Shown here in pieces: positions 59,179 to 64,000 of a stretch of DNA of 64,000 nucleotides (the first letter of the stretch is position 1; every line of letters begins with the position of its first letter). Location of the stretch: positions 1-64,000 of the forward strand of contig NZ_JFAQ01000087.1 in the NCBI RefSeq assembly GCF_001304695.1. Direction: 5' to 3'. The translations under genes were made by a program, and so were the position numbers. The notes beneath the pieces are model-generated. The model had not been told where the DNA came from, ran no database searches, and saw only the letters and a program-made list of their open reading frames with translations. Origin of the DNA: Xanthomonas axonopodis (GTDB taxonomy: Bacteria; Pseudomonadota; Gammaproteobacteria; Xanthomonadales; Xanthomonadaceae).

Positions 59179-59946
59179 ATGGCCAAACCAAGAACCAATG
59201 CCAGGACGGACGACGACCCCAGGATGGACGCGCTGGCGCTGGAGGCTTCCGCGCCGACGCCGCTGTACCTGCAATTGGCCGCCAAGCTCACCGACGCCAT
59301 CCGCGGCGGTCAGTGGAAGGCGGGCGAGGCGTTGCCGGCCGAGCGCCAACTGTGCGAACGGCTGCAGATCTCGCGGGTGACCCTGCGCCAAGCGGTGGAT
59401 GTGCTGGTCGAACAAGGCCTGGTCTCGCGCCGGCAGGGCGCCGGCACCTTTGTCACCACCCAGATCCAGCATCAGCTCAGCGGCCTGACCAGTTTCAGCG
59501 AGACGCTGCGCATCAAGGGTTATGAACCCGGGACACGCTGGCTGGAGCGGCGGCTGCGCCCGGCGCATGGCGAAGAGATCCTGCGGCTGGGCTTGTCGCC
59601 GGATGCCGCGGTGGCTTCGCTGACGCGTCTGCGCAGCGCCGACGACCGCGTCATGGCCTATGAGCACGCGGTGTTGCCGCAACGCATCGTCGCCGACCCG
59701 CAGCAGATCGGCAATTCGCTCTACAGCTATCTCGATGCGCAGGGCACGCCGGTGATGCGTGCACTGCAGTACTTCCGCGCCATCAATCTGCCCGCACGCT
59801 TGGCCGAGCACCTGCGCATGAAAACCGGCGAGGCGATTTTGCATGTGGTGCGCGTGGGCTATGCCCGCGATGGCAGCGCGATCGAATTGACCGACACCTA
59901 TTGCCACAACGATTTCTACGATTTCGTCGCCGAACTGCGCCGCTGA
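59179..59946 (+). CDS. nagQ: GntR-family (HutC type) transcriptional regulator NagQ
   Basis: 255 residues. N-terminal winged helix-turn-helix (PLYLQLAAKLTDAIRGGQWK, LPAERQLCERLQISRVTLRQA, GLVSRRQGAGTFV) and a C-terminal UTRA effector domain (LTSFSETLRIKGYEPG to IELTDTYCHNDFYDFV). Such domains sense phosphorylated sugars, here probably GlcNAc-6-P or GlcN-6-P. The ATG at 59179 has a good ribosome-binding site (GGAGGAC at 59167); the longer frame from 59032 would put the operator in the coding region. Confidence 0.9.
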   Translation: MAKPRTNARTDDDPRMDALALEASAPTPLYLQLAAKLTDAIRGGQWKAGEALPAERQLCERLQISRVTLRQAVDVLVEQGLVSRRQGAGTFVTTQIQHQLSGLTSFSETLRIKGYEPGTRWLERRLRPAHGEEILRLGLSPDAAVASLTRLRSADDRVMAYEHAVLPQRIVADPQQIGNSLYSYLDAQGTPVMRALQYFRAINLPARLAEHLRMKTGEAILHVVRVGYARDGSAIELTDTYCHNDFYDFVAELRR

Positions 59947-59989
59947 CGCCAACGGCATTCCTTACGACAACCTCAGAGCCAGCCGATCC

Positions 59990-61267
59990 ATGATTACCGC
60001 CAGGCCCGCAAATCCCGTTGTCTCGATCGCCATCGTCGGCGTGCTGTTTTTCATCATCGGCTTTTTCACCTGGATCAACGGGCCGCTGATCACCTTCGTG
60101 CGGCTGGCGTTCGACCTCAACGAGGTCAACGCGTTCCTGGTGCTGATGGTGTTCTACCTGTCGTACTTCTTTCTGGCCTTGCCATCGTCTTGGATTCTCA
60201 AGCGCACCGGCATGAAGAAAGGCCTGGCGCTGAGCCTGGTGGTGATGGCCGTGGGGGCAGCAGGCTTCGGGCAGTTCGCCACGCAGCGCTGGTACCCGGG
60301 CGCATTGGCCGGCCTGTTCGTCATCGGCAGCGGCCTGGCCTTGCTGCAGACGGCCATCAACCCGTACATCAGCATTCTCGGGCCGATCGAAAGCGCCGCG
60401 CGGCGCATCGCGCTGATGGGCATCTGCAACAAGATCGCCGGCATCCTGGCGCCGATCCTGATCGGCTCGCTGGTACTGCACGGTATCGGCGACCTGTCCG
60501 CGCAGGTGGCCAGCGCCGATGCGGCGACCAAGCAAACCTTGCTCACGGCCTTTGCCGCCAAGATTCACGCGCCGTATCTGGTGATGTCCGGGGTCCTGCT
60601 GCTGCTGGCCATTGGCGTGCTGTTCTCGCCGTTGCCGGAGCTCAAGCCCTCCGAGGCCAACGCCACGCCGGGCGCGAGCGGTGGCGTGCAGAAATCCAGC
60701 ATCTTCCAGTTCCCGCACCTATTGCTGGGCGTGCTGTGCCTGTTTGTCTATGTGGGCGTGGAAGTGATGGCCGGCGATGCCATCGGTACCTACGGGCATG
60801 GCTTCAATCTCCCGTTGGACAGCACCAAGATCTTCACCTCCTACACGCTGGGCGCGATGTTGCTGGGCTACATCGCCGGCCTGGTCCTGATTCCGCGCGT
60901 GATCTCGCAGGCGCGTTACCTGAGCGTGTCGGCGGTGCTGGGCGTGCTGTTCTCGCTCGGTGCCTTGTTCACCCACGGCTATGTGTCGGTGGGTTTCGTC
61001 GCCGCGCTCGGCTTTGCCAATGCCATGATGTGGCCGGCGATCTTTCCGCTGGCCATTCGCGGACTGGGCCGTTTCACCGAAATCGGCTCGGCACTGCTGG
61101 TGATGGGCATTGCCGGCGGCGCGATCATTCCGCAGTTGTTCGCCATCCTCAAACAGCATTACGACTTCCAGGTCGTGTTCGCTGCACTGATGGTGCCGTG
61201 CTATCTGTACATCCTGTTCTATTCGCTGCGCGGTCATCGCGTGGGCCTGCCGGCCCAGGCCAAGTGA
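59990..61267 (+). CDS. nagP: N-acetylglucosamine transporter NagP (major facilitator superfamily, FHS type)
   Basis: 425 residues, 12 transmembrane helices, FucP-like. FFIIGFFTWINGPLITFVRLAFDLNEVNAF is reduced here to its core WINGPLITF; FYLSYFFLALPSSWILKRTGMKKG, INPYISILGP, and GVEVMAGDAIGTYG in the second half. Moves GlcNAc into the cytoplasm by proton symport. The start follows nagQ by 43 bases; nagR starts 10 bases after the stop. Intact. Confidence 0.92.
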   Translation: MITARPANPVVSIAIVGVLFFIIGFFTWINGPLITFVRLAFDLNEVNAFLVLMVFYLSYFFLALPSSWILKRTGMKKGLALSLVVMAVGAAGFGQFATQRWYPGALAGLFVIGSGLALLQTAINPYISILGPIESAARRIALMGICNKIAGILAPILIGSLVLHGIGDLSAQVASADAATKQTLLTAFAAKIHAPYLVMSGVLLLLAIGVLFSPLPELKPSEANATPGASGGVQKSSIFQFPHLLLGVLCLFVYVGVEVMAGDAIGTYGHGFNLPLDSTKIFTSYTLGAMLLGYIAGLVLIPRVISQARYLSVSAVLGVLFSLGALFTHGYVSVGFVAALGFANAMMWPAIFPLAIRGLGRFTEIGSALLVMGIAGGAIIPQLFAILKQHYDFQVVFAALMVPCYLYILFYSLRGHRVGLPAQAK

Positions 61268-61277
61268 TCGGGGCGGC

Positions 61278-62375
61278 ATGATGCGTTCTGACGGACAAGG
61301 TACATCCATGCGCAGGCCTACCATCAAAGATGTCGCCGAACGCGCCAAGGTCTCGTTGAAGACCGTGTCGCGGGTGATCAACAACGAGCCGTCGGTGATG
61401 CAGGCCACGCGCGCGCGCGTGCTGCGCGCCATCACCGATCTCGATTACGAACCCGACCCGTCCGCGCGCAATCTGCGCAGCGGCACGCCGTTCGTGATCG
61501 GCCTGGTGTACGACAACCCTAACCCGTACCACATCATCGGCATCCAGAACGGCGTGCTGGCCGCGTGCCGGGAAACCGGTTTTGGCCTGCAGATCCATCC
61601 CTGCGATTCCACCTCGCCGTTACTGGCCGAAGAACTGGCCGAATGGGTGCAGCGCTCGCGCCTGGCCGGCGTGGTGTTGACCGCGCCGATGTCCGAGCGG
61701 CCGGAATTGCTGGCCGGTCTGGCGGCGCGCGGCATCAAGAGCGTGCGCATCATCGCTTCCACCGACGACCCCGGCGATGGCCCGTGCGTGTATATCGACG
61801 ACCGCGATGCCGCGTATGAAATCACCGAGCACCTGATCCAGCTTGGCCATCAACGCATCGGCTTTCTGTGGGGCGGCCCGCAACATCGCTCCAGCGGCGA
61901 GCGTTACGCCGGCTATGAAGCGGCGTTGAAGGATTATGGCATCAGCCTGGACAAGCACCTGGTGATTCCCGGCGATTACACCTTCGACGATGGCTTCCGT
62001 GGCGCACGCCGGCTGTTGTCGTTGCGCGAGCCGCCCACCGCCATCTTCGGCAGCAACGACGAGATCGCGGCAGGCGTGCTGGCCGCAGCCAAGTCCACCG
62101 GCGTGAACGTGCCGTATCAATTGTCGATCGCCGGGTTCGAAGACAGCCCGTTCTCGAGCCAGTCGTGGCCGGCATTGACCACCGCCAAGCAGGCCACCGA
62201 CGACATCGCGCGGCATGCCGCACGGTTGTTGATCAGCCAGCTGCGCAGCGATGCCTACGACGACCAACCGGCGCAATTGCAGAGCCGCGGCTTCGTGCCG
62301 CAGTTGGTGGTGCGCGGCTCCACCGCGCCGGCGCCTGCGTCCACCGGCAAACCCCTTCCTCCTGAATCTGCCTGA
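61278..62375 (+). CDS. nagR: LacI-family transcriptional regulator NagR
   Basis: 365 residues (355 if the ATG at 61308 is used, which gives the more typical MRRPTIKDVAERA start). LacI helix-turn-helix (TIKDVAERAKVSLKTVSRVIN), hinge helix region (YEPDPSARNLRSG) and periplasmic-binding-protein-like effector domain (GLVYDNPNPYHIIGIQNGV, IYGSNDEIAAGV-like stretch at IFGSNDEIAAG). Represses GlcNAc uptake genes in X. campestris by family knowledge. Seven bases before nagB-II. Confidence 0.9.
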   Translation: MMRSDGQGTSMRRPTIKDVAERAKVSLKTVSRVINNEPSVMQATRARVLRAITDLDYEPDPSARNLRSGTPFVIGLVYDNPNPYHIIGIQNGVLAACRETGFGLQIHPCDSTSPLLAEELAEWVQRSRLAGVVLTAPMSERPELLAGLAARGIKSVRIIASTDDPGDGPCVYIDDRDAAYEITEHLIQLGHQRIGFLWGGPQHRSSGERYAGYEAALKDYGISLDKHLVIPGDYTFDDGFRGARRLLSLREPPTAIFGSNDEIAAGVLAAAKSTGVNVPYQLSIAGFEDSPFSSQSWPALTTAKQATDDIARHAARLLISQLRSDAYDDQPAQLQSRGFVPQLVVRGSTAPAPASTGKPLPPESA

Positions 62376-62381
62376 GCCACG

Positions 62382-63410
62382 ATGAGCCTTCCCTCCGAAA
62401 CCGAGACCTTGATGTTCCGCGAAGCGGCGCAGACTGCCGATGTGGTGGCTGCACAGTTCGCGCGTAATGCCGACACCATCGCCGCGCTTGCCCAGTCGCT
62501 GCGCCAGACGCCGCCGCCGTTCGTGGTGACCTGCGCCCGCGGAAGCTCCGATCATGCGGCCACCTATGCCAAGTACCTGTTCGAAACCCAGCTCGGCATC
62601 GTCACCGCATCTGCGTCGCCGTCGGTGGGCTCGGTCTATGCAGCGCCGCTACAGCTGCGTGGCGCGCTGTACATCGTGATTTCGCAATCGGGCAAGAGCC
62701 CCGATCTGCTGCGCAATGCCGAAGCGGCCAAGGCTGCCGGCGCGCGCGTGGTCGCGCTGGTCAACGTGGAAGATTCGCCGCTGGCGCAACTGGCCGAGGT
62801 GGTCATTCCGCTGGGCGCAGGCCCGGAAAAAAGCGTGGCCGCCACCAAGAGTTATCTCGCCTCGCTGGCCGCGGTGCTGCATCTGGGCGCGGTGTGGAAA
62901 AACGACCCGGCCCTGCTTGCCGCGCTCGATGCATTGCCGCAGCAGTTGCGCAGCGCATGGCAGGCCGATTGGTCGGCGCTCACCGCCGGCTTGGTGCCGG
63001 CGCACAACCTGTTCGTGCTCGGCCGCGGCCTGGGCCTGGGCGCAGCGCAGGAAGCAGCATTGAAGTTCAAGGAAACCTGTGGCCTGCACGCCGAAGCCTA
63101 CAGCTCGGCCGAGGTCAAGCACGGCCCGATGGCCCTGGTGGGGCCGGGCTTCCCGGTGCTGGTCTTCGCACAGCCCGACGAAACCGGTGCCGGTACCCGC
63201 GCACTGGCCGAAGAATTCCGCGCGCGTGGCGCGCAAGTGTGGCTGGCCGCGCCCGGTGGCGATTTACCGCTGGCAGACGCCGCGCACCCGGCCTGCGCGC
63301 CGCTGCTGACCGTGCAGAGCTTTTATCGCGCGATCAATGCACTGGCGCTGCAGCGCGGCAACAATCCCGATCTTCCGCCGCATCTGAACAAGGTCACGGA
63401 AACCGTCTGA
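62382..63410 (+). CDS. nagB-II: Glucosamine-6-phosphate deaminase, isomerase (SIS) type
   Basis: 342 residues, two SIS domains homologous to the isomerase half of GlmS. ARGSSDHAATYAKYLFE, ISQSGKSPDLLRNAEAAK, GAGPEKSVAATKSY, GRGLGLGAAQEAALKFKETC and AEVKHGPMALVGP. There is no glutaminase domain, so it acts in the catabolic direction, GlcN-6-P to Fru-6-P and ammonia. Two bases separate it from nagA. Confidence 0.92.
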   Translation: MSLPSETETLMFREAAQTADVVAAQFARNADTIAALAQSLRQTPPPFVVTCARGSSDHAATYAKYLFETQLGIVTASASPSVGSVYAAPLQLRGALYIVISQSGKSPDLLRNAEAAKAAGARVVALVNVEDSPLAQLAEVVIPLGAGPEKSVAATKSYLASLAAVLHLGAVWKNDPALLAALDALPQQLRSAWQADWSALTAGLVPAHNLFVLGRGLGLGAAQEAALKFKETCGLHAEAYSSAEVKHGPMALVGPGFPVLVFAQPDETGAGTRALAEEFRARGAQVWLAAPGGDLPLADAAHPACAPLLTVQSFYRAINALALQRGNNPDLPPHLNKVTETV

Positions 63411-63412
63411 TC

Positions 63413-64000
63413 ATGCATGCTCTCGCGACTCAGGCACTGTGCAATGCACGCGTGCTCACCGACAACGGATTGCAGGACGGCTTGGCCGTGATGCTGGCTG
63501 GCACGCAGATCCAGGCGATCGTGCCGGCCGACGATGCGCGCGTAGCGCAGGCCGACACACGCGTGGATCTGGGTGGCGCCACCCTGTTGCCAGGCTTTAT
63601 CGACATCCAGGTCAACGGCGGCGGCGGGGTGTTGTTCAACAACGCACGCGACCCGCAGGCGCTGGCCACCATTGCTGCCGCGCATCGTCGTTTCGGCACC
63701 ACCGGCATGCTGCCGACCTTGATCAGCGACACCGCGCAGGTGATGGCCGAAGCGATCGATGCCACCCGCCAGGCCATCGCGCAAGGCGTGCCCGGGGTGC
63801 TCGGCATCCATCTGGAGGGTCCTTACCTGAGTCCTGCGCGCAAGGGCACGCACGACGCAGACAAGTTCCGCGTGCCGGACGCGCACGAGATTGCGATCGA
63901 TACCTCATTGGACAACGGCGTCACCCTGATCACGCTCGCCCCCGAGCGCGTGCCGCTGGAGGATATTCGTGCCTTCGTTGCCGGCGGCGCGATCGTGTTC
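63413..64000 (+). CDS. nagA: N-acetylglucosamine-6-phosphate deacetylase, 3' part beyond the window
   Basis: First 196 residues of NagA, an amidohydrolase that makes GlcN-6-P and acetate. LLPGFIDIQVNGGGG (the Q-x-N form of the first metal motif, as in other gammaproteobacterial NagA) and GVLGIHLEGPYLSPARKGTHD with the metal-binding Glu. ATG 63413 is two bases after the nagB-II stop. Open to the window edge. Confidence 0.92.
   Translation, partial: MHALATQALCNARVLTDNGLQDGLAVMLAGTQIQAIVPADDARVAQADTRVDLGGATLLPGFIDIQVNGGGGVLFNNARDPQALATIAAAHRRFGTTGMLPTLISDTAQVMAEAIDATRQAIAQGVPGVLGIHLEGPYLSPARKGTHDADKFRVPDAHEIAIDTSLDNGVTLITLAPERVPLEDIRAFVAGGAIVF

Overview
The window is GC-rich chromosomal DNA from a plant-associated gammaproteobacterium, almost certainly a Xanthomonas. 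The evidence is the gene order mreB-mreC-mreD-mrdA-rodA-(polygalacturonase)-mltB-rlpA-dacC-ybeD-lipB-lipA, the remnants of an xcs-type second type II secretion system, and a nagQ/nagP/nagR/nagB-II/nagA locus like that described in X. campestris. Loss of most of the xcs cluster together with many pseudogenes and an IS30-type element would fit X. oryzae, but this is inference.

Layout. 1-2.7 kb: a decayed IS30-family transposase abutting a decayed sigma-54 regulator. 2.9-3.9 kb: a PfkB/adenosine kinase. 4.1-10.3 kb: the rod-shape cluster (mreBCD, mrdA, rodA). 10.9-12.3 kb: a polygalacturonase with an amber codon. 12.6-16.9 kb: murein enzymes (mltB, rlpA, dacC). 17-20.3 kb: a broken lpxR, then ybeD-lipB-lipA. 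20.7-25.6 kb: prc, a broken permease and LysR regulator, and a secreted endonuclease/phosphatase-family protein. 25.8-30.6 kb: NAD salvage (nadM-Nudix, nadV) running into a radical SAM gene and a methyltransferase/nucleotidyltransferase-like gene. 30.6-36 kb: envelope lipoproteins and small exported proteins, a possible transglutaminase-like exported protein, a 6-phosphogluconate dehydrogenase, an oxidoreductase and a BON protein. 36.3-40.1 kb: a three-gene phosphorelay operon. 40.2-43.3 kb: folK, pteridine reductase, a MidA-type methyltransferase and a VanZ-like protein. 43.5-46.7 kb: a broken TonB receptor behind a likely Zur box, and a broken 2OG-Fe(II) oxygenase. 46.7-49.0 kb: the tail of gspK, then gspL (frameshifted), gspM and gspN. 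49.7-64 kb: one long rightward N-acetylglucosamine utilisation locus (TonB receptor, GH2, GH89, nagX, nagQ, nagP, nagR, nagB-II, nagA cut by the window end).

The window contains about fourteen broken genes. Ten premature stops were found, seven of them TAG, and each can be explained by a single C-to-T or G-to-A change. Housekeeping genes are intact; the damage falls on secretion, plant-polymer attack, lipid A modification and outer-membrane uptake. In the GlcNAc locus the extracellular and periplasmic front end is broken while the cytoplasmic catabolic end is intact.

The best candidates for something new are: (i) a shared inverted-repeat element lying exactly 27 nt before the start codons of both nadM and nadV; (ii) the nadV - radical SAM - methyltransferase/nucleotidyltransferase gene string; and (iii) repeat-bounded GGGATT units, one of which supplies the coding tail of mreC.
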